A stretch of 64,000 bases of DNA from Stenotrophomonas sp. 24(2023). Its GTDB lineage: Bacteria; Pseudomonadota; Gammaproteobacteria; Xanthomonadales; Xanthomonadaceae. The notes beneath the pieces were generated by a model, which was given only the letters and a program-made list of their open reading frames with translations, had not been told where the DNA came from and searched no databases. The stretch is taken from positions 2,518,001-2,582,000 of the forward strand of contig NZ_CP133160.1 in assembly GCF_030913365.1 (NCBI RefSeq), written 5' to 3'. Position numbers and translations under genes: made by a program. Below are positions 37,443-46,237 of this stretch, in pieces (position 1 is the stretch's first letter; every line of letters starts with the position of its first letter).

Positions 37443-37843
37443 GGCGGCGTCCTTGTGCATGAGGCAAGGGGCCGCCCCTTGCGCTGGGGGCAAAGGGCGG
37501 CGGACGGTGCGTGGTTCCAATACCGGAGGTTGACGCAGAAACGCCGGCGGGCACGGGGCCCCCACGCACCGCCCGCCAAAGAGGCGCGGACGGATTGCCT
37601 GCCGACGTCGCCCAGCAAAATGCAGCGACGCCGGCAAGCAAGCGTAAACAACGCATCAACCTAACGGGATTGGAAGCCCGTGCCACCCGTTGTCGGTGGC
37701 GGCCCATCATGTGCACGCAAGCGCTGCTGTACCAATCAGGAAAGTTTCAAAATCAAAAAAAGTTGATGCGTGCCGTAGCCGATGACACCGGCGCGCAGGT
37801 CATGCCAATTACGACATCCGTTGCAGCCTACGGCAGTGTGCTA
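37035..37843. repeat. Direct duplication, copy 1 (about 810 bp)
   Basis: This stretch recurs at 38378-39192 with few changes. It holds the whole orphan gene, its leader and a terminator for the gene upstream of it on the minus strand. The stretch 37443-37868 has no other gene; besides the inverted repeats it contains an AT-rich segment (37730-37765) that ends in the terminator. Confidence 0.93.
37754..37796 (-). terminator. Terminator after the DUF805 gene (duplicated element)
   Basis: On the minus strand a stem GCGCGCCGGTG...GGCACGC is followed by ATCAACTTTTTTTG. It lies 73 bp past the DUF805 stop. The same element ends the autotransporter gene at 39193. Confidence 0.65.
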
Positions 37844-37868
37844 CTGCTGAACGTGCCGCACAGGCACC

Positions 37869-38240
37869 TCACACGTGCGGCACCGGCGCGCCGAAGCGGT
37901 TGTCGCCCGCGTTGCCCGGCAGCAGCATGAACACCAGCAGGGCCAGGCTTGCGAACGGCACAAAGGCCAGCAGCAGCCACCAGCCGGAGCGATCCGTATC
38001 GTGCAGGCGGCGTACCGTTGCGGCAATGCAGGGCAGGGCTACCGCCAGCCACAGCAGCAGGCTCAATCCGCTTGCTGTCAGTGCCAGCCCCTGCGAACCG
38101 GTGTGGCCGGCGTAAGCGCTCAGGATGTACAGCGGGCTGGACACGATCACGATGAACAGCTGGAACCACCAGTATTCGCTGCGACCGGTGCGGCCGCTGA
38201 ACTGCGCGTAGCGCTTGAGTGGCATCATCATCTTGTGCAT
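37869..38240 (-). CDS. DUF805 family membrane protein
   Basis: The 123-residue product has the DUF805 marks: FSGRTGRSEYWWFQLF near the start, ATVRRLHDTDRSGWWLLL after two membrane helices, and GDNRFG at the end. About four hydrophobic helices are expected. The family (YhaH type) is widespread and its function is unknown. GGAGGAAG lies 7-8 bp before the ATG on the minus strand. Its upstream region has the palindrome TGCAATTCATTGCA (38298-38311). It is single copy but lies between the two halves of the duplication, so recombination between them would remove it. Confidence 0.82.
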   Translation of the reverse strand: MHKMMMPLKRYAQFSGRTGRSEYWWFQLFIVIVSSPLYILSAYAGHTGSQGLALTASGLSLLLWLAVALPCIAATVRRLHDTDRSGWWLLLAFVPFASLALLVFMLLPGNAGDNRFGAPVPHV

Positions 38241-38297
38241 CAGGTGCTTCCTCCGAAAAAGAGGCGGCACTATGCACGCCGATGTGAAGGGCAACCA

Positions 38298-38311
38298 TGC
38301 AATTCATTGCA
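38298..38311. promoter_or_regulatory. TGCAAT-TC-ATTGCA inverted repeat
   Basis: A 6-bp inverted repeat 58-71 bp upstream of the DUF805 start. Related sequences, CATGCAATT, stand upstream of the autotransporters (41759) and the fimbrial operon (45177). Possible operator. Confidence 0.35.
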
Positions 38312-38374
38312 ACTTCGTGGCTTGTGGGCAGGAAGCACAAAGGGGGGCGCCGGGCCATGCCCGGGGGGAAAGCC

Positions 38375-38785
38375 TCACGCCGCCTGCAACTGCACACCCA
38401 CATATTCGGCCAGCCCCCGGCAGGCCAGCAGCAGGCGTTCGCGTGCGTCGTCGCCCACGTGCTGTTCCACCTCGCCATCCACGCGCACGCGTTCGGTGGC
38501 ATGCAGCAGCTCCAGCAGGAAGGTCAGCCCGGCGTTGGCGCGGTCGATGCGCGCCAGCGCCAGCCGTTGCCCGGGCGTGTGGCCGTTGCCGGGCCAGGGA
38601 TGGCCATCGGCGGCATCGCCCTGGCGGATGTGCTGCAGGCAGGCCAGCAGCGTGATGCTGTCCGGTGCCTGCCCGTCCTGCAGCGAAACAAAGGTGCGTT
38701 CCAGCGTGCGGGCCAGATCGTCGGGCAGGCGCGCGGTGGCCTCGCCCAGGGTGGCGAACAGATGGGGATAGGGTGATGCGGCCAT
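38375..38785 (-). CDS. Unrecognised protein, second identical copy
   Basis: The 136-residue product is identical to that of 37032-37442. The DNA differs at only a few bases, including one silent change near the 3' end, a change at codon 2 or 3 that is silent, and a different stop codon (TGA instead of TAG). Start and ribosome site are conserved. The identity at protein level, against several changes in the leader, shows either a recent copy with gene conversion or constraint on the product. A REP-like palindrome (GCGCCGGGCCATGCCCGG, about 38347-38364) follows the stop. Confidence 0.6.
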   Translation of the reverse strand: MAASPYPHLFATLGEATARLPDDLARTLERTFVSLQDGQAPDSITLLACLQHIRQGDAADGHPWPGNGHTPGQRLALARIDRANAGLTFLLELLHATERVRVDGEVEQHVGDDARERLLLACRGLAEYVGVQLQAA

Positions 38786-39192
38786 GGCGGCGTCCTTGTG
38801 CATGAGGCAAGGGGCCGCCCCTTGCGCTGGGGGCAAAGGGCGGCGGACGGTGCGTGGTTGCAATACCGGGGATGAGCAAAGAACGCCGGCGGGCACGGGG
38901 CCCCCACGCACCGCCCGCCAAAGAGGCGCGGACGGATTGCCTGCCGACGCCGCCCAGCAACAACGCAGCGACGCAGCGACGCCGGCAAGCAAGCGTAAAC
39001 AACATGCTCATCCTACGGGATTGCAAGCCCGTGCCACCCGTTGTCGGTGGCAGCCCATCATGTGCACGCAAGCGCTGCTGTACCAATCAGGAAAGTTTCA
39101 AAATCAAAAAAAGTTGATGCGCGCCGTGGCCGATGGCACCGGCGCGCAGGTCATGCCAATTACGACATTCGTTGCGGCTTACCGCAGCGTGC
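38378..39192. repeat. Direct duplication, copy 2
   Basis: Matches 37035-37843, offset 1343 bp at the gene and about 1349 bp at the far end because of small insertions in the leader. It runs right up to the stop codon of the autotransporter at 39193. The gap 38786-39192 contains the leader structures of the orphan gene and the autotransporter's terminator, and no other gene. Confidence 0.93.
39105..39147 (-). terminator. Terminator after the autotransporter gene (duplicated element)
   Basis: On the minus strand GCGCGCCGGTGCC-ATC-GGCCACGGCGCGC is followed by ATCAACTTTTTTTG. The stem is nearly perfect here, better than in copy 1. Confidence 0.75.
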
Positions 39193-41586
39193 TTACCACG
39201 TGTAGGCCACCCCCAGCCTGGCGCTGGCTTCCCGGTAGCCGCTGTCACCGCGCATCACACCGAACCCGCCCCACGCGCTGAGCCCGGAACGGAACTGCAC
39301 CTGCGCACCGGCACTGAGTTCATAGCGGTTGCGCGGAATGCCGGCCTTCAGCACTTCATCATCGAAGGCGATGCCATTACCCGCACCATCGCGGTACCAG
39401 TTGGCCGCCAGATACGGGCTGACCGAGGCACCCACTGCCGAGCGTGATTCACCCTGCAGGCGCAGGCCGGCGCGACCGGACAGGCCGCTGTTGCCCGCTG
39501 CACGCACCACCGTGCCATTGGCTTCGGTGTGCACATCGGTCTTCGCATCGGTGTAGACCAGCTGCAGTTCCGGCTGCAGGCTCAGTGCGGTGCTGCCGAT
39601 CTGGCCGATGCCGAAGCGGTAGCCGGCTTCCAGCGACGACTGCCACAGATCCGAGTCGTAGCGTTCCTCGGCCAGGCCTTCGCCCTGCACGCGGTTGCGG
39701 AACTGGCCGCGCTGCACGCTGGCATCCACATACAGCGCATCGTTGGCCCAGTTGCCGTACACGCCCAGTGCGCCACCGTCCAGCTTGCCGCGTGCGCTGT
39801 AGCCGGTGATGTCCGAACGCGAGGTCGAACGCGACTGTGCCAGCGTGCCCATCACACCAACGCGACCACGGCCCTCATCGAACACGCCCACGTCGGCACC
39901 CAGCTGCAGGCGCGAGCGGTCCACGCGCAGGTCCAGCTGGTCATCCACTGCACCGAGTTTGCTCTGGGTGGCGTCCACGCGCGCCCAGCCGCGCACACCG
40001 TCGTTGGCAGTGCCGCCGCTCTGGCGGTCGCGATAGGTATGGCGCAGCATCTGGTCCAGCGCGAACTGGTTGGCCAGGTAGGCACCGGTTTCCGGGCGCA
40101 GCACCGGCGGCGGCGGGTCCACCGGGTCCACCGGGTCGATCGGCTTGCACTCGGGCAGGGTGGGGTCCACCAGGCACGGGTCCGGGCCGGCGCCGGTCTG
40201 CGAGCGCAGGTACCAGTTGCCGTTGGCATCCTTCACCAGGAAGTACTCGTACTGGCCGCCCACGGCACGGCCGAGCAGATCGAACTGCGCGTTGGACGCG
40301 CCGCCGATGTCGATCAGTTCGATGCCGCGCTCGGTCTTCGCACCGGCACCGCCGGCATTGAGCACGCGCACGTTGGCCTGGCCGTTGGCATCACCGGCAA
40401 TCACCAGCTTGTCAGTCAGCGAGGTGTCGTCACCCAGCACGGTGTTGAACAACAGCGTGCCGCCGTTGCCGGTGAACTGGTCCACGGTGAGCGTGTTGAA
40501 GGTACTGGCATTGCCCAGTGCCACGGTGCCGGTGCTGCCCAGGGTGAGGTGGCCGACAGTGCTGTCGCCGGTCATCAGCCAGGTGCTGTCGCCATCGATG
40601 CTGGCGGTGGTGACGTTGAGGAAGCGCCCGTCGATCTGCGCCTTGTTGCGCAGGAACACATTGACCTGGGCGGTAGGTGCGTTGGTTGGGTCATAGGTCA
40701 CGTTGCCGGCCAGGCGCGCGTTGTCTACATTGAAGTTGACGTTGGTACGCGTGTTGACTACGCCGGTGTCGCGGCCGACCAGCAGCAGGTTGCCATCGCC
40801 GCCCACCAGCTGTGCGCCATTGGCGACGGTGATGTCGTAGGTGTTGTCGGCGCCTGCGTTGACCCGGATGGCTGCACCCCGGCCGGCCTGCAGCGTGGAA
40901 TTGTCGATGTTGAGCCGGATGCGTTCATCAGGATTGGCTACGCCCCAGAGCACCGCGCCGAAGTTGGAGGCATCCACACGCGAGCCGTTGATGATGTCCA
41001 TCTGGCCAAACTGCATGCGCACACCCACACCGTTGTTCACATCGCGGGTGCCAGCAGGCGCATCCTCTACGTAGATGGTGGTGTTGTCGATGGTTGCCCG
41101 CGGACTGGCGGCACCACTGCCCGTTGCCGGGGCAACCAGATCGACGCCAACCGAAAGGCCTTCCGTTGGGGCAAGCCCGGCGGTCGTCACGGAGATCGAG
41201 CTCTGCGCCAGAATCGCCTGCGTGGTTCCGCCGCGTAGTGCTATGCCACCCAGGACGTTGCTCCTGGCCAGGGCCAGGTAGGCGGAATCATCCAACGTGA
41301 TCGCTCGCTGGCTGCTTCCGCTGCGGGTAATTACGGCATCCCAGATGCTAAGGTCGGAGGTGTCGCTGGCGGTGATCTCAAGCGTCTGGCCACCGGTGAC
41401 CTGCAGGCTCGATCCATTGATGAGCTTCCATGCCTCGACCGGATCGCCGGCCAGGACTTCAGCGCTCTGGTTGTCCAGGTCGCGGGCCAGGGCCGCGCCG
41501 GCTGGCAACATGGCCAGGGCCAGCAGCAGGCTGCTGGCCAGCGGGCGCAGCATCGGCGGTGAGGTACGGCGGTTGCGGTGGTTCAT
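39193..41586 (-). CDS. Autotransporter (type Va), pertactin-like
   Basis: The 797-residue product has a Sec signal (about 1-35, ending GAALA), a passenger of about 460 residues with short beta-helix-like strands and little cysteine, a Pro/Asp-rich linker (PIDPVDPVDPPPPVLRPE, about 485-500) and a C-terminal autotransporter barrel of about 300 residues ending GVAYTW with a terminal aromatic residue. Two cysteines stand just before the linker (DPCLVDPTLPEC), an arrangement repeated in the neighbouring autotransporter. AGGA precedes the ATG at 41586. It is divergent from the gene at 41911. The target of the passenger cannot be told. Confidence 0.88.
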   Translation of the reverse strand: MNHRNRRTSPPMLRPLASSLLLALAMLPAGAALARDLDNQSAEVLAGDPVEAWKLINGSSLQVTGGQTLEITASDTSDLSIWDAVITRSGSSQRAITLDDSAYLALARSNVLGGIALRGGTTQAILAQSSISVTTAGLAPTEGLSVGVDLVAPATGSGAASPRATIDNTTIYVEDAPAGTRDVNNGVGVRMQFGQMDIINGSRVDASNFGAVLWGVANPDERIRLNIDNSTLQAGRGAAIRVNAGADNTYDITVANGAQLVGGDGNLLLVGRDTGVVNTRTNVNFNVDNARLAGNVTYDPTNAPTAQVNVFLRNKAQIDGRFLNVTTASIDGDSTWLMTGDSTVGHLTLGSTGTVALGNASTFNTLTVDQFTGNGGTLLFNTVLGDDTSLTDKLVIAGDANGQANVRVLNAGGAGAKTERGIELIDIGGASNAQFDLLGRAVGGQYEYFLVKDANGNWYLRSQTGAGPDPCLVDPTLPECKPIDPVDPVDPPPPVLRPETGAYLANQFALDQMLRHTYRDRQSGGTANDGVRGWARVDATQSKLGAVDDQLDLRVDRSRLQLGADVGVFDEGRGRVGVMGTLAQSRSTSRSDITGYSARGKLDGGALGVYGNWANDALYVDASVQRGQFRNRVQGEGLAEERYDSDLWQSSLEAGYRFGIGQIGSTALSLQPELQLVYTDAKTDVHTEANGTVVRAAGNSGLSGRAGLRLQGESRSAVGASVSPYLAANWYRDGAGNGIAFDDEVLKAGIPRNRYELSAGAQVQFRSGLSAWGGFGVMRGDSGYREASARLGVAYTW

Positions 41587-41910
41587 GGTGGTGTCCTGTT
41601 GTCGGGAAACGGGGGACAGGCACTTCACATGCGGGGATGCCCTGTTCAGCGGGGGGGAGCGGAACAGTCAACAGGGCTGCAGGGCGTGAATACCATGCCG
41701 GATGTGAAAGCCGTTGTCCTTTTCGGCTTCCAGTCTCGGCGGGCGGTCACTCCCTTCCCATGCAATTAGTTGTAAAGCGTGCTTTGCACGGAGCGCGGTT
41801 CAGTACGGGTATATGCCTGCGACGGCTTGTCGCAGGGGCTTGCAACACATTCGATGGTCTCGGCGCAACGCATTCATCAGCATGCGTGGCGATTTCCGAG
41901 GAGACCTGTC
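41587..41910. promoter_or_regulatory. Shared region between divergent autotransporter genes
   Basis: The 324 bp hold no gene. They must carry both promoters. CATGCAATTAGTTG (41759-41772) resembles sequences before the DUF805 gene and the fimbrial operon. GCGTGCTTTGCACG (41778-41791) is a short inverted repeat. The region is less GC-rich than the genes. Confidence 0.5.
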
Positions 41911-44900
41911 ATGCGCCACCCCCTTCCATCCCGTCACATTCTGGCCCTTGCCTTGGGCGCTGCATTGGCGGCACCGCTGCCCGTGCTTGCCCAGCAGGTC
42001 ATCGCCGATGGCAATGACCAGACCCCGGCAGCGGGCGATTACCACACCACCGACCCGGTGGAGCCGGGCAATCCGGCCGGCCATGCCTTCCATGCCCTCA
42101 ACGGCGGCACCATCGTTCCCGCAGGCGAAGTGAACCTGCGCACCGAGGGCATGCGCGCCGCTGCGGCCCGCGTGGAAGGGGCTGGCAGCCGGATCGAACT
42201 GGTCGGTGGCAGCATCACCACCACCGGCTACGGTGCCGCCGGCGTATCGGTGGCCAATGCCGGCACGGCGGTCCTGTCGGGCACGCGCATTGAAACCGAG
42301 GGCACGTTCGCGCATGGCATCGAAGTGAACGATGGCAGCGTGCAGGCCGACAACCTGCACATCACCACGCGCGGTGGCTCGGCCAACGGCCTGGACCAGC
42401 GCGGTGGCGACAGCGTGCTGCGCGACAGCGTGATCGACGTGGCCGGCAGTGGCAGCGGCATCAAGCTGGAAGGCGGCACCCTGCTGGCCGAGCGGGTGCG
42501 CATTGAACAGGGCGGTGCGGGCGAGGGCGTCTTCATCGGCAATGGCAGCGATGCCACGCTGCGCGACGTGCAGATCAACGGCACCGGCGCGGGGGCGCGC
42601 GGCATTTCGGTGGGCCTGGGCAAGGCGGTGATGGAAAACGTGGATATCGTGCTGTCCCACGAGCGCTCCGGCATGGGGCTGATCGTGAGCGGCGGCGAGG
42701 CGGTCTATCGGGGGGGACGCATCCATGCGCTGGGCGAGAACGCCAGCGCCATCCAGCTCAGCGCGGGCGGTACGCTGGCGCTGGAAGGCGTGGATGTGCA
42801 GGGCCACTTTGGCATCTACATGCGCGAAGGGACGGAGCTGGTCATGCGCAACAGCCGTCTGAGCAGCGAGCGCAGTGGTGTAGATCTGAACTTCGCCGAC
42901 GCGCTGGCAACGATTGAAGATTCATCCATCACTGTCCACAACGGCACCGGCATCGCTGTCATTGCCAACAGCCAGGTGGCGGTGCGCGGTTCCAGCGTGA
43001 AGGCCGGCGGTGACCAGTCCACCGCAGTGACGGTGCTGGGCAACGGGCAGGCGGTGCTCACGGCAAGTACCTTCCACACCACCGGTGCCAACTCCCATGG
43101 CCTGCACACCTTCGGCAATGGGGCCGGGCGCCCGCAGATCGATGCCCTCGGCGTGGATGTGCTGACCGAAGGCGAGAGCGCCTACGGCGCCACCGCGCGC
43201 AAGGGCGGCAGCGTGAACCTGCGTGAAAGCGTGCTGCGTACGCAGGGCGTGAAGGCACATGGCGTGCTGGCCGATGGCAGCGGGGAAATGAACCTGGCCG
43301 ATACCCACGTGCGCACCGAAGGCGAAGGCGCGTGGGGGGCGGTGATCGTCGATAACGGCAAGCTGCAGATCGACGGTGGCTCGCTGGTCAGCGCCCAAGC
43401 GGGTGGGGTATGGGTGCGCAGCAGCCGCGAGCCGGGCCTGACGCTGTCCAACGGCGCGGTGGTGCAGGGCGGCAATGGCATCGGGCTGGCGCTGGATGCC
43501 GCCGTGGCCGGGCGTTTCGACGTGGCGCTGGAAGGCGGCTCGCAGATGATCGGCGATATCGTCATCACCCCCGAAGACGAGCAGGCCGGCCTGGTGCCGC
43601 AATCGCAGGTGCATGTGCGGCTGGCCGATGGCGCGCTGTGGCAGGGCACGTCGGATCTGGTGCAGACGCTGGCGATCGAAGGCGGCAGCCAGTGGACGTT
43701 GAGTGGTGATGCCACCGTGGGCGAACTGCAGGTGCGCAACAGCACGGTGGCCCTGTCCGATGGCACGGGCGCATTCAATACGCTCACCGTGGACGGCGAC
43801 CTGCACACCGAAGGGGCCACGCTGTGGTTCAACGGTGCGTTGGAAGGCGATGATTCGCGCATCGACCAGCTGCACGTGCGTGGCGATACCCATGGCGATG
43901 CCCAGGTGCGCGTGGACAACATCGGCGGCGTCGGCGCACCCACTGTGGACGGCATCCCGCTGATCCACATCGACGGGGATTCGCTGGCGCAGTACCGCCT
44001 GGCCGGGCGTGCGGTGGGCGGCTCCTACGAGTATTTCCTGTTCCAGGGCGGGCTGCAGGACCCCGATGACGGGCACTGGTACCTGCGTTCGCAGTGGTTC
44101 GACCGCTGTGCGACCGACCCGGCCTACCCGGGCTGCGTGATCGACCCGGACCCGGAAGATGGCGGCGACGGCGGCATTCCGATCACACCGCCGGTGCCGG
44201 TGCTGCGCCCGGAAGTGGGCGCCTACCTGGCCAACCAGTCGGCCGCCGTGGGCATGTTCGCCCACCGCATGCACGAGCGCCGGGGCGCGGACATGCGCCA
44301 GGCAGGACGCAGTGCGTGGGTACGGGTGGGCCGCCAGCAGGCGGATTTCAGTGCCGTCGGCGGCCAGCTGGCGGTGGATGGCAACACGAATGTGGTGCAG
44401 GTTGGCAGCGATCTGCTGGGGGGGCAGCGCAGTGCGTTCGGCGTGATGCTGGGCAGCGGGCGCAGTGACAGCACCACGGTCTCCGACCTGACCGGTTACC
44501 GTGCCATCGGGCGCGTGCGCGGTACGGCCGTGGGCGTGTATGGCAGCTGGCTGCAGCAGCCGGGCCAGACCGCCGGCGCGTACCTGGACGGCAGCGTGCA
44601 GGCCGCCCGGTTCGACAACCGCGTGGCGGGCGATGGCCTGCTGCAGGAACGCTACGATTCCAAGGCCCTGAGCGCATCACTGGAAGCCGGCTATACCTTC
44701 GCGGCCTGGCAGGGCCAATCCACCTATGTGTACCTGCAGCCGCAGCTGCAGGTGTCGTGGGTGGATTTCAGCAGCGATGCGCACACCGAACACAACGGCA
44801 CGCGTGTTGATGACGGGCGGGTGGGCAGCCTTGCAGGCCGCCTGGGCCTGCGCGTGTTCGGCCATGGCAGCGGTGCCGGCAACATTGTGCAGCCTTATGC

Positions 44901-45117
44901 CGGGGTGAACTGGCTGCGCGGCAGTGCCACCCGCACGCTGCAGTTCGATGGTGAAACGCTGGCCGTCGATGTGCCGCGCAACCGCTACGAAGTGCAGCTG
45001 GGGGCCGAGCTGACACTGGGCCCGCGCTGGTCGGCCTGGGGCGGCATGGCGCTGCAGCGTGGCGATGCCGGCTACCGCAACGTGGGGGGGCAACTGGGCC
45101 TGCGCAGGGCCTGGTGA
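41911..45117 (+). CDS. Autotransporter (type Va), large pertactin-like passenger
   Basis: The 1068-residue product has a Sec signal (about 1-27, ending PVLAQ), a long passenger (to about residue 740) with repeated strands such as RIELVGGSITTTGYGAAGV and GSVNLRESVLRTQGVKAHG typical of a right-handed beta helix, a linker with two cysteines (FDRCATDPAYPGC) and Asp/Gly/Pro residues, and a C-terminal barrel (about 770-1068) ending LGLRRAW. GAGGAGA is 8 bp before the ATG at 41911. The linker and barrel are clearly related to the autotransporter on the other side of the shared promoter region, so the two are paralogues with different passengers. Confidence 0.9.
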   Translation: MRHPLPSRHILALALGAALAAPLPVLAQQVIADGNDQTPAAGDYHTTDPVEPGNPAGHAFHALNGGTIVPAGEVNLRTEGMRAAAARVEGAGSRIELVGGSITTTGYGAAGVSVANAGTAVLSGTRIETEGTFAHGIEVNDGSVQADNLHITTRGGSANGLDQRGGDSVLRDSVIDVAGSGSGIKLEGGTLLAERVRIEQGGAGEGVFIGNGSDATLRDVQINGTGAGARGISVGLGKAVMENVDIVLSHERSGMGLIVSGGEAVYRGGRIHALGENASAIQLSAGGTLALEGVDVQGHFGIYMREGTELVMRNSRLSSERSGVDLNFADALATIEDSSITVHNGTGIAVIANSQVAVRGSSVKAGGDQSTAVTVLGNGQAVLTASTFHTTGANSHGLHTFGNGAGRPQIDALGVDVLTEGESAYGATARKGGSVNLRESVLRTQGVKAHGVLADGSGEMNLADTHVRTEGEGAWGAVIVDNGKLQIDGGSLVSAQAGGVWVRSSREPGLTLSNGAVVQGGNGIGLALDAAVAGRFDVALEGGSQMIGDIVITPEDEQAGLVPQSQVHVRLADGALWQGTSDLVQTLAIEGGSQWTLSGDATVGELQVRNSTVALSDGTGAFNTLTVDGDLHTEGATLWFNGALEGDDSRIDQLHVRGDTHGDAQVRVDNIGGVGAPTVDGIPLIHIDGDSLAQYRLAGRAVGGSYEYFLFQGGLQDPDDGHWYLRSQWFDRCATDPAYPGCVIDPDPEDGGDGGIPITPPVPVLRPEVGAYLANQSAAVGMFAHRMHERRGADMRQAGRSAWVRVGRQQADFSAVGGQLAVDGNTNVVQVGSDLLGGQRSAFGVMLGSGRSDSTTVSDLTGYRAIGRVRGTAVGVYGSWLQQPGQTAGAYLDGSVQAARFDNRVAGDGLLQERYDSKALSASLEAGYTFAAWQGQSTYVYLQPQLQVSWVDFSSDAHTEHNGTRVDDGRVGSLAGRLGLRVFGHGSGAGNIVQPYAGVNWLRGSATRTLQFDGETLAVDVPRNRYEVQLGAELTLGPRWSAWGGMALQRGDAGYRNVGGQLGLRRAW

Positions 45118-45123
45118 ACCGGC

Positions 45124-45153
45124 GCGGCGCACGGCAGGCATGCCGTGCGCCGC
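45124..45153 (+). terminator. Long perfect hairpin after the autotransporter
   Basis: GCGGCGCACGGCA-GGCA-TGCCGTGCGCCGC is a 13-bp perfect stem, 6 bp after the stop codon. No U-run follows, but its strength and place suit a terminator or mRNA 3'-end barrier. Confidence 0.6.
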
Positions 45154-45176
45154 GGGCACCGGCGCTTCCCACGTTT

Positions 45177-45250
45177 CATGCAATTCATCTATCGGCGGCG
45201 CGCATCACGTGGGCTGTGCTGCCGTTCGTCGATAGATGCGATTGCAACTT
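45177..45250 (+). promoter_or_regulatory. Upstream region of the fimbrial operon with CATGCAATTCAT and ATTGCAACTT
   Basis: CATGCAATTCAT (45177-45188) and ATTGCAACTT (45241-45250) are the two halves of the element seen joined before the DUF805 gene (38296-38315). The stretch 45154-45372 is AT-richer than average and holds no convincing gene. Confidence 0.35.
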
Positions 45251-45372
45251 TCTTCATGGCATTCCGTCTGGCTGATCCTCAGAATCCGCCCCGACGTGAC
45301 GACGTTCGCGCAGTCATCGCGTTACGCATCACGTCTTACAACAATTCTGAAAAATCACCTGAGGAGAATTGC

Positions 45373-46113
45373 ATGCGCCGCGTGCTTGTCGCACTCAGCC
45401 TGTTATTGCTGGCTTCAATCGCAGGTGCCGCGCAACCCCAGATCAGTGTGGGTGCACTGTTCGATTACATGGAGCCTGGCCGCAGCCAGTTGCTCAAGCG
45501 TGTGCGCAACAGTGGCGATGCCACCGCGTATGTGCGGGTGGAAATCACCCGCATGCATTTCGATGGCCAGGGCAATGTCACCGAAGCGCCGGTGGATGCC
45601 GCCGCGCTGGCGCGCGGCGAACCGGGGGTGCAGGGCCTGATCGCCAGCCCCAGCCGCATGATCATTCCCGCTGGCCATGGCCAGCAGGCCACGCGCCTGG
45701 TGTTCCGGGGTGCACGCACGCAGGAGCAGCACTACCGCGTGCGCTATGTGCCGGTGGTGCCCGATGCCGGCGAATTTTCGCTCGATGCGCAGCAGGCGCA
45801 GGACTATCAGCAGGGCGTGCAGGCTGGGGTGAACGTGTTCACCGGCTACGGCACGGTGGTGTTCGTGCCACCGGTCGATGTGCGCTACGACACCCGGGTA
45901 CAGGGTCTGCAGGTGACCAACGCCGGCAATGCCACCGTGGTGCTGGACAACCTGCGCCAGTGCCGCCGTGCACGGCCGGACGACTGCGGCGGCGGGGTGA
46001 AGGTGCATGTCTTCCCGGGCCGCCAGCACATGCTGGCCGAAGAGGAGGGCTACTACAGCCGTTTTGATCTGCTGGAAGGCCCGCAACGCCGCACGATCGA
46101 CACGCGCAGCTGA
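45373..46113 (+). CDS. CS1-type fimbrial periplasmic chaperone
   Basis: This is the periplasmic chaperone of an alternate (alpha-class, CS1/cable-type) chaperone-usher system; it should hold pilin subunits until the usher takes them. The 246-residue product has a Sec signal ending SIAGA, then the first immunoglobulin-like domain (QISVGALFDYMEPGRSQ, YVRVEITRM, with SPSRMIIPAGHGQQATRLVF like the chaperone subunit-binding strand) and a second domain (VQGLQVTNAGNATVVLDNL). GAGGAG lies 6 bp before the ATG. It is first in an operon of order chaperone, pilin, usher, tip, as in the cbl genes of Burkholderia (B, A, C, D). Confidence 0.82.
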   Translation: MRRVLVALSLLLLASIAGAAQPQISVGALFDYMEPGRSQLLKRVRNSGDATAYVRVEITRMHFDGQGNVTEAPVDAAALARGEPGVQGLIASPSRMIIPAGHGQQATRLVFRGARTQEQHYRVRYVPVVPDAGEFSLDAQQAQDYQQGVQAGVNVFTGYGTVVFVPPVDVRYDTRVQGLQVTNAGNATVVLDNLRQCRRARPDDCGGGVKVHVFPGRQHMLAEEEGYYSRFDLLEGPQRRTIDTRS

Positions 46114-46237
46114 CGGTTCACGGGCCCGCTGCATCCACGGTTCCATTTCGCCGGGCCTCTGCCGGGGGGGCTCGTGGGGAAGTTGCGTCCTGAGCCCGGC
46201 ATCGATGTTTCCACCCTTCCAATAAATGGAGTTACCC

